A DNA stretch of 64,000 nt. It comes from Prochlorococcus sp. AG-418-M08 (GTDB lineage: Bacteria > Cyanobacteriota > Cyanobacteriia > PCC-6307 > Cyanobiaceae). Positions 39,424 to 48,002 of this stretch are shown here, one piece after another. The first letter of the stretch is position 1, and each line of letters begins with the position of its first letter. The stretch is taken from NCBI GenBank assembly GCA_003213955.1, contig QCMG01000002.1:62001-126000 (forward strand), given 5' to 3'. The position numbers were made by a program, and so were the translations under genes. The notes under the pieces were generated by a model. It was not told the DNA's origin, did not search any database, and saw only the letters and a list, made by a program, of their open reading frames with translations.

Positions 39424-39526
39424 AATGGATTTGATTTTAGATGCAATGAAGAATAGAAGATTAGCGACTAAAAGATTGCACGATGATTATAGAAAAATGT
39501 GCAAAAATTATGAATTTGCCTATTGA
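39377..39526 (+). CDS. 49-aa ORF with consensus ribosome binding site
   Basis: An ATG frame of 49 codons (starts MKLITPFTILNRKFNEMDLI) preceded four bases upstream by AGGAGG, a near-perfect Shine-Dalgarno, rare in this genome type. A second AAGGAGG lies about 25 bases further up. The protein is small, basic and helical (DAMKNRRLATKRLHDDYRKM). No family is recognised. The strong binding site and position near a tRNA suggest a horizontally acquired small gene. Confidence 0.5.
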   Translation: MKLITPFTILNRKFNEMDLILDAMKNRRLATKRLHDDYRKMCKNYEFAY

Positions 39527-39537
39527 AAATAGGCGTT

Positions 39538-39735
39538 CTATTCACATTGCTTATTGTTCAATCTGTTGAACATACATTTGCTGTTCATGACCATTCCTTT
39601 GTAGTCGGGAAGATTTAGTTCTTTCAACCAGATAGAAATTTCCTGAGCAGCATCAGACTTTTTAGGCATATAAAAAATGAACTCTTTAGAGGGTTCTATT
39701 ACTAGATGAGGAGGTATCTTGACTGATGTTTTCAT
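39538..39735 (-). CDS. 65-aa protein, unknown
   Basis: An ATG-started 65-aa frame reading MKTSVKIPPHLVIEPSKEFIF, then DAAQEISIWLKELNLPDY. It is soluble, has two cysteines in the C-terminal part and no known domain. It converges on the 49-aa ORF with 11 bases between. The AT-rich upstream (rc ATTTAAATT) could hold a promoter. Probably a small island-edge gene. Confidence 0.45.
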   Translation of the reverse strand: MKTSVKIPPHLVIEPSKEFIFYMPKKSDAAQEISIWLKELNLPDYKGMVMNSKCMFNRLNNKQCE

Positions 39736-39933
39736 AATTTAAATATTATCTAGTTGTTTTTTTTTGCAAACAAAATATCTTGGACGTTTAACCGAAAAGG
39801 ATGGAGTCCAGAAGTTGCCTAAAACACATTTTTTAAAAGGCTACAACACATAAAAAACACATTTTCATCCAAAAACCTGAACTACTATGAAAACCTGTAA
39901 TTCATGAGATATGACAACAAGACCAGTTATTCC

Positions 39934-39959
39934 AATAAAAAAGACCCTTTTGAGGTCTT
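39934..39959 (-). terminator. rho-independent terminator of tRNA-Asn
   Basis: On the minus strand AAGACC pairs with GGTCTT across a 7-base loop and is followed by TTTTATT. It lies 28 bases beyond the tRNA-Asn 3' end, in the right direction. A classic stem plus T-tract, one of the few clear terminators in this window. Confidence 0.75.
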
Positions 39960-39987
39960 ATGGTCATCTAATGATCTTGTAATTGAA

Positions 39988-40059
<72 letters not shown>

Positions 40060-40108
40060 TTATATTAAAACTTAACCCTTCAATGTCCCATATGACAAGG
40101 GGTGATCA

Positions 40109-40801
40109 TTAATTATATTGAAAGTTTAATGGTTTTTGCCAATCTGATAAATTTCCATTCTTCATCTCTGCAACTGCATCTGAGTAATCTAATTCCTCTA
40201 GACGATGCGTAATCCATAAGGCAGTAAATGGATTACTTTTATTGTTTGTAAGTTCTTTAACTATTTCTAAAACTTTTAATTGACTAGAACTATCCAAAAG
40301 GGAAGTCGGCTCGTCCAAAAGAACAAAATTCTTATCACTAATCAAGGAACAAGCAATAGTCAAACGTTGTTTTTGGCCACCACTTAGAGTGTGGATAGGC
40401 CTTTTATCAAATCCATTTAATCCAACTTTCTTCAATACAAAATCAATTTTTTTGGTGATATCTTCTCTGCTTAATTTTTTATTAATATTTAGAAGAAGTT
40501 CGCTCCTGCAGTTTGGCATTAAAATTTGATGATCAGGGTTTTGAAAAACCATCCCAACATTAGCTAAATTATTAATAACTCCATTTGTTGGTTTAAGAAT
40601 TCCATTAATTAACTTAAACAAGGTACTCTTGCCACAGCCATTTTTACCGACAATCATCCATAAGCCTGGCTTTTTAATAGAGAAATTACAGTTATATATT
40701 ACGTGCTCTTTTTTGCCCGGCCATGAAAAATTCACATTTTTAAAGTCTATAATAGGTTCTTGATTTAAAAAATTATCCTCGCTTTCAGCCATATTAAACA
40801 T
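40109..40801 (-). CDS. CbiO/EcfA-like ABC transporter ATPase
   Basis: A 230-aa stand-alone ATPase. Walker A is GKNGCGKST (near residue 53), Q-loop VFQNPDHQILM, signature LSGGQKQRLTIA and Walker B FVLLDEPTSLLDSSSQ, with an H-loop TALWITHRL. The NPDHQ type Q-loop points to the cobalt/ECF vitamin group. No membrane partner is adjacent, so its transporter is unknown. Its start is at 40801 or 40792; with the first it overlaps the UPF0367 gene by eight bases. Confidence 0.85.
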   Translation of the reverse strand: MFNMAESEDNFLNQEPIIDFKNVNFSWPGKKEHVIYNCNFSIKKPGLWMIVGKNGCGKSTLFKLINGILKPTNGVINNLANVGMVFQNPDHQILMPNCRSELLLNINKKLSREDITKKIDFVLKKVGLNGFDKRPIHTLSGGQKQRLTIACSLISDKNFVLLDEPTSLLDSSSQLKVLEIVKELTNNKSNPFTALWITHRLEELDYSDAVAEMKNGNLSDWQKPLNFQYN

Positions 40802-41063
40802 CTAAAGAAAATCCAGGCCTTTTTGAACCACCAGCTAATGCAGATTTTTCATATATTTGAACAGAAATAACCTCCTTAGCAAGAACAGTGATCAATTTAT
40901 CCTGAACTTTTTCACAACTTAATTCAATTAAATTTGAATTTTGGTTATTACCTTGCATAAAGTCTTTAATTTCATCATAAATTCTTTTAACATCCTCATA
41001 ATCTTTCTTCTGGATTGAAAGAGGGAAAGGAGAATATCTAAGGCTAATCTCAAGAGAATACAT
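40794..41063 (-). CDS. UPF0367 family protein
   Basis: An 89-aa cyanobacterial protein. It starts MYSLEISLRYSPFPLSIQKKD and contains LIELSCEKVQDKLITVLAKEVISVQIYEKS, the family blocks, ending GGSKRPGFSLDV. The function is unknown; it is soluble and widely kept in cyanobacteria. It leads the ABC ATPase on the same strand and is divergent from cysK. Confidence 0.85.
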   Translation of the reverse strand: MYSLEISLRYSPFPLSIQKKDYEDVKRIYDEIKDFMQGNNQNSNLIELSCEKVQDKLITVLAKEVISVQIYEKSALAGGSKRPGFSLDV

Positions 41064-41072
41064 AATTGGTAT

Positions 41073-41082
41073 CGTATATACG
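41073..41082. promoter_or_regulatory. palindrome between UPF0367 and cysK
   Basis: CGTATATACG is a perfect 10-base palindrome in the 155-base gap between the divergent UPF0367 and cysK genes, ten bases before the UPF0367 start. Possible operator for the UPF0367-ABC unit. A short palindrome of this kind can occur by chance. Confidence 0.2.
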
Positions 41083-41218
41083 TAATTATAAACAAACTAT
41101 AGAACAATCTTTTCTAAGAAGTTGTTTTTAAATTAATTTCAATTGAAAAATTTTTATTAAAGTTTCATAAATTTACTTATCATAAGATAAACAGATTTAA
41201 TTTTGTAGACTTTTCTCC

Positions 41219-42187
41219 ATGAAAATCGCAAGAGATATAACTTCTTTAGTAGGTAACACACCTTTAGTTAAATTAGATCGTATAAAAAATTACTGCAAGT
41301 GTCACCCTGAAATAATAGCTAAACTTGAAAGTTTTAATCCATCAGCATCTGTTAAAGATCGTATCGCATATTCTATGTTAAATTCAGCGGAGAAAGATGG
41401 TTTAATATGCCCTGGAAAAACAACCTTAATTGAGGCCACAAGTGGAAATACTGGCATTGCTTTAGCTATGGTTGCAGCAGCTAAAGGCTACAGATTGATA
41501 TTGACTATGCCAGACACTATGAGTATTGAGAGAAGGGCAATGCTGCGAGCATATGGTGCAGAATTACAACTTACTCCAGGAAATGAAGGAATGAAAGGAG
41601 CATTAGATTTAGCTAATGAATTATCTTCAAGTATTCCAAATAGCTTTCAGTTTAACCAGTTTGAAAATATCGCGAATCCAGATATTCATGAAAGGACAAC
41701 CGCTAGAGAAATTTGGGAACAATCTAATCAAAATATTGATGGATTAGTCACTGGCGTTGGTACTGGAGGAACAGTAACTGGCTGTGCTAGATTTCTAAAA
41801 AAAGTTAATCCAAATTGCAAAATATTTGCAGTTGAGCCTGCTAAAAGTGCTGTTATTTCAGGAGAAAAAGCAGGATCTCACTCTATTCAAGGCATTGGCG
41901 CGGGCTTCGTTCCTAAAGTTCTTAATACTCAATTAATAGACGAAATCATCAAAATAGATGATGATGAAGCATTTTATTATGGGAGGTTATTAGCTCGTTT
42001 AGAGGGTCTTTTATCGGGAATTAGTAGCGGTGCTGCTTTGGCAGCAACAATCAAAATTGGACAAAGGGAGGAATTTATTAATCAAAGATTAATAGTGATT
42101 CTTCCAAGTTTTGGTGAAAGATACTTATCAACAGCCATGTTTGAATCAAATACTGCAATTAAAGCAAGAGAAGATGGTTATTTATAA
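41219..42187 (+). CDS. cysK: cysteine synthase (O-acetylserine sulfhydrylase)
   Basis: Makes cysteine from O-acetylserine and sulfide with PLP. The 322-aa protein begins ITSLVGNTPLVKLDRI, has the PLP lysine in NPSASVKDRIAY (about residues 41-52), the phosphate/substrate loop TSGNTGIAL and the GTGGTVTGCARFLK PLP-phosphate loop (near residue 182). Normal length. A dnaJ-like gene follows 15 bases later. Confidence 0.95.
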   Translation: MKIARDITSLVGNTPLVKLDRIKNYCKCHPEIIAKLESFNPSASVKDRIAYSMLNSAEKDGLICPGKTTLIEATSGNTGIALAMVAAAKGYRLILTMPDTMSIERRAMLRAYGAELQLTPGNEGMKGALDLANELSSSIPNSFQFNQFENIANPDIHERTTAREIWEQSNQNIDGLVTGVGTGGTVTGCARFLKKVNPNCKIFAVEPAKSAVISGEKAGSHSIQGIGAGFVPKVLNTQLIDEIIKIDDDEAFYYGRLLARLEGLLSGISSGAALAATIKIGQREEFINQRLIVILPSFGERYLSTAMFESNTAIKAREDGYL

Positions 42188-42202
42188 ATATAGGTATGAG
42201 AT

Positions 42203-42880
42203 ATGGTAAATAATCTTTATGAAGAATTAGGCCTAGAAGAAAACGCAAGTCCAGGCGAAATTAAATCTTCTTATCGTCGCTTAGTAAAACAACATCATCC
42301 TGATGCAGGAGGGGAAAAAGATAGGTTTCTTGCAATTCAAGATGCATGGGAGACGCTTAGTGATCCCTTTAAAAAACAACAATATGATAAAAACCTTTTT
42401 TCTTTCAATCAATCTTCTAATTTAAAAAATAACAATTGGGAAGAGAAAGTTAACACAAAAAAATATAGCTCAACAATTAAAGATAACGAAGTAAAAAATT
42501 GGATTAAAAATATTTATATGCCCACCAATAGATTTATTAGCCAAATAATCAAACCTTTGAATCAAGAAATAAAAAAACTATCTGCTGATCCATATGATGA
42601 AGAACTGATGGATAAATTTTGCAGTTACATTTCTCATTCACAAAAAAAAATTGAAAAGGTTGATAAATTATATAAGTCAATATCTGTTCCAAATTCAATA
42701 TCTTCTTTAGGTTTAGATCTCTATCATTGTTTTTCTCAAGTAAAAGATGCTTTATCAGAACTTGATAAGTACACACAAGGATATGTGGATGATTATTTAT
42801 TTGATGGTAAAGAAATGATGAAAGAGGCAAAAAGAATCCAATCAAAAATGGCTAATGATAAAAAATATATTCTTTCATGA
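42203..42880 (+). CDS. J-domain protein (short DnaJ-like)
   Basis: A 225-aa cochaperone with an N-terminal J domain (residues 3-64) including the HHPDAGG motif that stimulates Hsp70. It lacks the Gly/Phe region, zinc fingers and C-terminal substrate domain of classic DnaJ, so it is a type III protein. The rest is helical and lysine-rich with no known domain. It follows cysK on the same strand. Its client is unknown. Confidence 0.85.
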   Translation: MVNNLYEELGLEENASPGEIKSSYRRLVKQHHPDAGGEKDRFLAIQDAWETLSDPFKKQQYDKNLFSFNQSSNLKNNNWEEKVNTKKYSSTIKDNEVKNWIKNIYMPTNRFISQIIKPLNQEIKKLSADPYDEELMDKFCSYISHSQKKIEKVDKLYKSISVPNSISSLGLDLYHCFSQVKDALSELDKYTQGYVDDYLFDGKEMMKEAKRIQSKMANDKKYILS

Positions 42881-42884
42881 TTAA

Positions 42885-43127
42885 TTATTCTACAACTGCA
42901 TATTCTTTAAGTTGATCTAATTTAAACCAAACATCTGGTACAGGTCTGCGCCATCTTACTTGGGCATAATCTTCTTTAATACCTAAAATTTCTCCTGGGC
43001 CCTCAAAGACATAATTAGGTAAATCTTTATCACTTGCCAATGCTTCAATACTTTTTGAATAGATATCTTTATCTACATAGACTAAGTTACCTTTTTTAAG
43101 AGGTTTTTTGGGTATCGACTCAGTCAT
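42885..43127 (-). CDS. ndhO: NDH-1 subunit O
   Basis: An 80-aa soluble subunit specific to cyanobacterial and chloroplast NDH-1. The diagnostic block is VFEGPGEILGIKEDYAQVRWRRPVPDVWFKLDQL (about residues 40-73), which marks the SH3-like fold at the ferredoxin side. Preceded by KKGNLVYVDKDIYSKSIEALASD. It is isolated from other NDH genes and converges on the J-domain gene with four bases between stops. Confidence 0.94.
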   Translation of the reverse strand: MTESIPKKPLKKGNLVYVDKDIYSKSIEALASDKDLPNYVFEGPGEILGIKEDYAQVRWRRPVPDVWFKLDQLKEYAVVE

Positions 43128-43265
43128 AATAAGATTTATTTAATTAAATTCCAAATCTATTATACAAAAAATTTTTTTATTAATTTTTTTTTAAATTGAT
43201 TACATCATAAAAATTACAATCGACCTAAAAATTTTATAGTCTTAAATGATTACTTTATTAAAAAT

Positions 43266-44198
43266 ATGCGTCTTTTACTTTTTGGCTGTACAGGATTTGT
43301 GGGTAAAGAATTAGTCCCAGCTTTAATAAAAGAAGGTCACGAACTTTCTATCGTAAGCAGAAAAAATATTAATAACCTAAAAATCAATATACCACTTGAA
43401 AAATTTAAGTTTCTTAAAATAGATTTGTCAAAAAAACAAAATTGGAGTGATGAAAATCTTTTAATTAATTTAAAAGATTCTGATGGAATAATTAATTTAA
43501 TTGGTGAACCAATAGCTGATAAAAAATGGACTGATAGTCAAAAAGAAGAGATTGAAAAAAGCAGAATTAATTCAACTAAGTTTTTAATGGAAACGCTGAA
43601 AAAATACAGAATTAACCCAAAGGTTATAATAAATGGTTCAGCAATTGGCTTTTATGGAACAAGTTTGACAAAAGAATTTAATGAAAATAGTAAGTCTGGG
43701 AATGATTTTTTAGCTAACCTTTGTAAGAAATGGGAGGAAGTTGCTAACGAAAAACCATTTTTCTCAAGATTAGTCATTTTTAGAATTGGTATTGTCTTAG
43801 AAGCAGAAGGCGGAGCACTAGGTAAAATGCTTCCTATATTTAAAATTGGATTAGGAGGTCCAATTGGAGATGGTAAACAATGGATGAGTTGGATTCATAG
43901 AAGTGATTTATGTGGTCTAATTATTAATGCATTAGTAGATAAAAAATTTTCTGGGGTATTTAATGCTGTTGCACCCGAACCAGTATTAATGAAAGATTTT
44001 TCTAAGACGTTAGGAAAATGCCTAAATAGACCAAATTTACTTCCAGTTCCAGGCAGAATCCTTAAATTATTATTAGGAGATGGAGCAAAATTAGTATTAG
44101 AAGGACAAAAAGTATTAAGTATTAAATTACAAGAAAAAATATATAAATTTAAATATCCTCTTCTTGAGAAAGCAATTTACGCCTCCACCAAGAATTAA
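43266..44198 (+). CDS. SDR-family epimerase (TIGR01777/YfcH group)
   Basis: A 310-aa extended short-chain dehydrogenase with an N-terminal NAD(P) loop RLLLFGCTGFVGKELV, the middle NGSAIGFYGTS (active-site Ser and Tyr region) and a C-terminal YfcH-type domain (GPIGDGKQWMSWIHRSDLCGLI and the GVFNAVAPEPVLMKDFSKTLG block). It is widespread with unknown substrate; it is not a UDP-galactose epimerase. Its 3' end overlaps 50 bases with the next minus-strand gene. Confidence 0.88.
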   Translation: MRLLLFGCTGFVGKELVPALIKEGHELSIVSRKNINNLKINIPLEKFKFLKIDLSKKQNWSDENLLINLKDSDGIINLIGEPIADKKWTDSQKEEIEKSRINSTKFLMETLKKYRINPKVIINGSAIGFYGTSLTKEFNENSKSGNDFLANLCKKWEEVANEKPFFSRLVIFRIGIVLEAEGGALGKMLPIFKIGLGGPIGDGKQWMSWIHRSDLCGLIINALVDKKFSGVFNAVAPEPVLMKDFSKTLGKCLNRPNLLPVPGRILKLLLGDGAKLVLEGQKVLSIKLQEKIYKFKYPLLEKAIYASTKN

Positions 44199-44418
44199 TT
44201 CCATTAACTAAAGAACCAACAATTAAAATTGTAATTAATGGAACGATAAGAGGATTCCAAAGATTCTGAATTAAATTGAGGAAAACAAATACTCCATTTA
44301 GTTGCATAATTACTGCAAAAATAAAAAAAATAGCAAAAAATATAACTACAAATAAATTTATCAATAAAAAATTATCAATAATTTCTATTAGCCTTTTTTG
44401 AGATTTCTCTTTAGTCAT
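44149..44418 (-). CDS. two-helix membrane protein, unknown
   Basis: An 89-aa protein with two hydrophobic helices (about residues 18-42 and 52-70) and charged ends. It ends in NGINSWWRRKLLSQEED. No family is recognised with confidence. It lies four bases before the LpxB-like gene on the same strand, and its 3' end runs 50 bases into the epimerase gene on the other strand. A real gene is favoured by composition and ATG start. Confidence 0.65.
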   Translation of the reverse strand: MTKEKSQKRLIEIIDNFLLINLFVVIFFAIFFIFAVIMQLNGVFVFLNLIQNLWNPLIVPLITILIVGSLVNGINSWWRRKLLSQEEDI

Positions 44419-44421
44419 TGT

Positions 44422-45612
44422 TCATGACAGTTTTATATCATTAACTATTTTAATACATGCATTATTGCCTCCGATTCTTAAATTTGCATTATCAATACAA
44501 GTACTCAAAAAGTTTTTATCTATTTTTAGTAGATAATTAACTTTAAGAATTAGATTGATTGTTTGATTTATTTGATCTCTCTTATTTTTATAATTAGTAG
44601 CACAAAAAACATATCTCCCAAGTAATCTTCTTTGAGCTTCTGCAAAAGATTTAGTAAATTGAGGACCTTTACCCTCAATTTGAATAACTGGCTTTGCCAA
44701 TCCTATTGCTTGCTCTGTCGCAGTGCCTGCCATACTTATCACAAACTTACTATTAAATAAAATTTCTTCAAAAAAATTCCAATTAAAAATAACTGTAATA
44801 AAACCAAATTTAAATTCTAAACCATTATTTTCATTTACTTTATCTATATAAGTCCATTTTCTTCTAGTTAGTATCTGTCTAATTTTTTCAATAGAAAGAT
44901 CATTTACAATGGCAAATTTGAATGCAATTTTCTGAAAATATTCCAAATTATACATTGTCTCTAAAACTTCCAGAATCAATTGCAAATTATCTATAATTTC
45001 AGGAAATCTGCTTCCAGGAAATAATCCAATATAAAAAGGTAAGTTCTTTGAACTTTTTTCAAAAAAAGAAAATTTGTCCATAAATGGATTGCCCAAAAAA
45101 GAGACTCTTTTGCTTAATTGTTTAGATAAATCATTTGCTGTTAAATAATCACGAGCATAGATTTTTTTCGCGTATTTTGAGAGTAAAAAAAATTTGCAAG
45201 GCCAAGGTAATCTTAATTTTCCCTCATAATGACTTGAATATGCGACTAAATATGTATAAAAATCTTTTTTTGCAAACCATGCAAAAAAAACAGGAATTAT
45301 ATCTCCAATAACAAAATAAAAATCATATTTATTTCTTAATTTATAAGACAAATATAATTTTTTTAATAAATATATAATTTGCCCCCCAAATATTTCAATT
45401 AATCTTCCTTTGAAAGAATTGTAGCCAATACCACCAGTTTTAAATTTTTTAGTTTTACCAATAATACTTACATTTACTTTTTTATAATTTTCACCATCAC
45501 CTACGATAGGGAGTGCCTCAACAAGGTGGCCCTTTTTTACAAAATATTTGGCTAAAAAACTACCTGATAAATCTTCTCCATGTCCATTACTTAATAGTAA
45601 AATTCTGGACAA
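44422..45612 (-). CDS. LpxB-like protein (TIGR03492 type)
   Basis: A 396-aa protein of the cyanobacterial 'lipid-A-disaccharide synthase-related' family. It begins SRILLLSNGHGEDLSGSFLAKYF, with GSRFPEIIDNLQLILEV (about residue 205) and SMAGTATEQAIGLAKPVIQIEGKGP (about 313), GT-B-like donor motifs. Picocyanobacteria of this type make unusual lipid A, so a role in glycolipid synthesis is plausible; no acceptor is known. TTG start, two bases after a TPR-like gene on the same strand. Confidence 0.8.
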   Translation of the reverse strand: MSRILLLSNGHGEDLSGSFLAKYFVKKGHLVEALPIVGDGENYKKVNVSIIGKTKKFKTGGIGYNSFKGRLIEIFGGQIIYLLKKLYLSYKLRNKYDFYFVIGDIIPVFFAWFAKKDFYTYLVAYSSHYEGKLRLPWPCKFFLLSKYAKKIYARDYLTANDLSKQLSKRVSFLGNPFMDKFSFFEKSSKNLPFYIGLFPGSRFPEIIDNLQLILEVLETMYNLEYFQKIAFKFAIVNDLSIEKIRQILTRRKWTYIDKVNENNGLEFKFGFITVIFNWNFFEEILFNSKFVISMAGTATEQAIGLAKPVIQIEGKGPQFTKSFAEAQRRLLGRYVFCATNYKNKRDQINQTINLILKVNYLLKIDKNFLSTCIDNANLRIGGNNACIKIVNDIKLS

Positions 45613-45613
45613 T

Positions 45614-46042
45614 TTAAAATTCCAACCATTTATTGATTTTGGTTAATTCTGGCCAGTTTGGATATCTTTTAAAACCATCTTCAACAGACTCTTTTAACTC
45701 ATTCTTTAAATCAGGCATCATCATTGCCATTTTTTTAATTAAATCAACATGCTCTCTAACACCTTTATTATTTGTAGCTAAAAGAGCCAAAGACAAATTC
45801 ATTCTCGCTTGAGGATCTTGCTGATTTAAGCGAACCGCCTGTCTAGCTGCTGCTAATGCTTCTTCATTATTCTTTAATAAAAGTTGTAGCCAAGATAAGC
45901 AAGTCCAGGCGGCAAAGTGATTAGGTATTTGTTGAATGATTTTTTTGAAATCTTCTGCAATAGCTACTAATTCTTGACCATCTTGATATCTTGATAAGGC
46001 TGCATTGAAATCGGATTCAATTGGATTTATATCATCTAACAT
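45614..46042 (-). CDS. TPR-like protein
   Basis: A 142-aa helical protein with two or three TPR-like repeats: LVAIAEDFKKIIQQIPNHFAAWTCLSWLQLLLKNNEEALAAARQAVRLNQQDPQARMNLSLALLAT spans about residues 25-90 and follows the TPR pattern. It probably serves as an interaction scaffold. It sits nine bases downstream of sufA-like and just before the LpxB-like gene, on the same strand. Partner unknown. Confidence 0.78.
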   Translation of the reverse strand: MLDDINPIESDFNAALSRYQDGQELVAIAEDFKKIIQQIPNHFAAWTCLSWLQLLLKNNEEALAAARQAVRLNQQDPQARMNLSLALLATNNKGVREHVDLIKKMAMMMPDLKNELKESVEDGFKRYPNWPELTKINKWLEF

Positions 46043-46051
46043 ATATATTTT

Positions 46052-46444
46052 CTAAACTGCAAAAGAGCTTCCACAGCCACAAGTTTGTGAAGCATTGGGA
46101 TTAACGAAATTAAATCCTCCTCCAATTAAATCCTTACTAAAATCTAATTGCATGCCGTAAATATATAAAAGGCTTTTTGGGTCGCATACTACTTTGAAGG
46201 TTTGTTTTGAACTCAATGAATAATCATATATTTTATCATCAGAATTTATTTCATTACCACCGATAAAATCCATCGTATAACTCATGCCACTGCATCCACC
46301 TGATCTTACACCAACTCTAAGTGCTTTCTTATCAGTCTGACTCTTCAATAAAAAAGATATTTGTTCTATAGCATCGTTTGTAATTAAAATTCCCTTACCG
46401 TCGTCTGAGGTTTTTATTTTTTCTTCTATCTTTGCATTTTCCAT
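46052..46444 (-). CDS. iron-sulfur carrier, HesB/IscA/SufA family
   Basis: A 130-aa A-type carrier that receives iron-sulfur clusters for delivery to apo-proteins. The three ligand cysteines are in GGCSGMSYTMDF (about residues 53-64) and in the C-terminal QTCGCGSSFAV. The N-terminal 22 residues are extra and charged. It is divergent from zds, and followed by the TPR-like and LpxB-like genes. Which apo-proteins it serves is unknown; photosystem I is a candidate. Confidence 0.92.
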   Translation of the reverse strand: MENAKIEEKIKTSDDGKGILITNDAIEQISFLLKSQTDKKALRVGVRSGGCSGMSYTMDFIGGNEINSDDKIYDYSLSSKQTFKVVCDPKSLLYIYGMQLDFSKDLIGGGFNFVNPNASQTCGCGSSFAV

Positions 46445-46525
46445 AGATACAAATCCTTATATATTCATACTATAAAAAATTCAGCCGCATCATGCAGAAA
46501 CAAACGATATACAAAGTTGATTTGT

Positions 46526-46531
46526 TATAAT
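46526..46531 (+). promoter_or_regulatory. -10 box before zds
   Basis: A perfect TATAAT lies 15 bases before the GTG start of zds, with the AT-rich context typical of such promoters. It implies a very short leader, or a start further in. No -35 box was found at the right distance. Confidence 0.4.
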
Positions 46532-46545
46532 TTAAGAAAAAAAAA

Positions 46546-48000
46546 GTGAAAATTGCGATAGTAGGTTCGGGATTAGCTGGTTTAACTGCAGCGGTTAATT
46601 TAGTCGACGAGGGACATGAAGTTGATATTTATGAAAGCAGATCATTTTGGGGAGGAAAAGTTGGGAGTTGGGAAGATAAAGATGGTAACCACATAGAAAT
46701 GGGTTTACACGTATTTTTTTACAACTATGCAAATTTATTTAGACTCATGAAAAAAGTTGGAGCTCTAGATAATCTGCTTCCTAAAGAACATACTCATTTA
46801 TTCATAAATAATGGTGGTAATTTAAAGTCTTTGGATTTTAGATTTGCTTTAGGAGCTCCTTTTAACGGACTGAAAGCTTTTTTCACTACAGAACAATTGA
46901 CTTGGGTAGACAAGTTGAGAAATGCATTAGCTTTAGGAACTAGCCCTATAGTAAGAGGATTAGTAGATTATGAGGGTGCAATGAAAATAATTAGAGACTT
47001 AGATAAATTAAGCTTTAAAGAATGGTTCTTAAATCACGGAGGTAGTTTAAGAAGTCTTGAAAGAATGTGGGACCCAATTGCATACGCGTTAGGTTTTATA
47101 AATTGTCAAGATATTTCTGCAAGATGCATGTTAACAATTTTTATGATGTTTGCATCTAAAACTGAAGCTTCTAAGCTTAATCTTTTAAAAGGATCTCCTC
47201 ATAAATGGCTTACACAACCAATAGTTGACTACATTTCAAAAAAAGGCTGCAAAATCCATTTAAATCATAAAGTAGAGGAAATTATTTATGAAAAAGAATC
47301 TTCATCCTACTCTGTCACCCAATTAAAAATATCAACTTCTGAAGGTCCCAAATCTATATTTGCTGATACATTTCTAGCTGCTTGTGATGTTCCTGGAATT
47401 AAAAAAATAGTTCCTAAAGAATGGTATCAATTTAAAGAATTTGAAGGTTTAAAAAAACTAAGAGCAGTCGCAGTAGCAACAATTCAACTAAGATATGATG
47501 GATGGGTTACTGAACTAAAAAATGATAATAAGAGTCAAGTTCCTACAGGTTTAAATAATCTTTTATATTCAGCTGATGCATCTTTTAGTTGTTTTGCAGA
47601 TTTAGCTTTGGCAAGTCCTGTAGATTATAGAAAAGAGGGAATGGGATCTCTACTACAATGTGTTTTGACTCCCGGCGATCGTTGGATGGGTAGATCAACA
47701 AAAAGAATAACGAAAGAAATTGATGCTGAGGTACGTCGTCTATTTCCTTCTTCAAAAAATCTCAAATTGCTGTGGAGCAATGTAGTTCAAATTCCGCAAT
47801 CACTTTATAGAGAATCTCCAGGTATGGAACCTTTTAGACCAGATCAAAAAACTTCAATATCAAATTTCTTTGTAGCAGGTAGTTATACAAAGCAAGACTA
47901 TATTGATTCTATGGAGGGAGCTACTATGAGCGGTCATCTAGCAGCAGCTGCAATCTTAGATAAGAAAGCTGAACTAGCAAAGAATCTTGCGGTTAGCTGA
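46546..48000 (+). CDS. zds: zeta-carotene desaturase
   Basis: FAD enzyme converting zeta-carotene to lycopene precursors through neurosporene, paralogous to pds. The 484-aa protein starts [18 protein letters not shown], has [18 protein letters not shown], and ends [30 protein letters not shown], all matching the plant-type CrtQ. GTG start. It is separate from pds-crtB but in the same window as Z-ISO, giving the complete poly-cis pathway except the final isomerase CrtH. Confidence 0.95.
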   Translation: MKIAIVGSGLAGLTAAVNLVDEGHEVDIYESRSFWGGKVGSWEDKDGNHIEMGLHVFFYNYANLFRLMKKVGALDNLLPKEHTHLFINNGGNLKSLDFRFALGAPFNGLKAFFTTEQLTWVDKLRNALALGTSPIVRGLVDYEGAMKIIRDLDKLSFKEWFLNHGGSLRSLERMWDPIAYALGFINCQDISARCMLTIFMMFASKTEASKLNLLKGSPHKWLTQPIVDYISKKGCKIHLNHKVEEIIYEKESSSYSVTQLKISTSEGPKSIFADTFLAACDVPGIKKIVPKEWYQFKEFEGLKKLRAVAVATIQLRYDGWVTELKNDNKSQVPTGLNNLLYSADASFSCFADLALASPVDYRKEGMGSLLQCVLTPGDRWMGRSTKRITKEIDAEVRRLFPSSKNLKLLWSNVVQIPQSLYRESPGMEPFRPDQKTSISNFFVAGSYTKQDYIDSMEGATMSGHLAAAAILDKKAELAKNLAVS

Positions 48001-48002
48001 CT

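Larger units (their letters stand above)
39146..39987. other. gene-poor island edge next to tRNA-Asn
   Basis: An 842-base stretch between the dehydratase and tRNA-Asn. It holds a strong hairpin (39171-39193), a TACTCGAGTA palindrome (39305-39314), two overlapping small ORFs with strong ribosome binding sites, a minus-strand 65-aa ORF (39538-39735), a 12-base direct repeat AAAACACATTTT (39821-39832 and 39854-39865) and the tRNA terminator. Less A+T-rich than the glycan genes to its left. No transposase or integrase was seen. Confidence 0.6.

Noticed and set aside
39821-39865. direct repeat AAAACACATTTT x2 as a CRISPR or mobile repeat
   Set aside because: Only two short AT-rich copies; no third unit or regular spacer pattern, and no Cas genes in the window.
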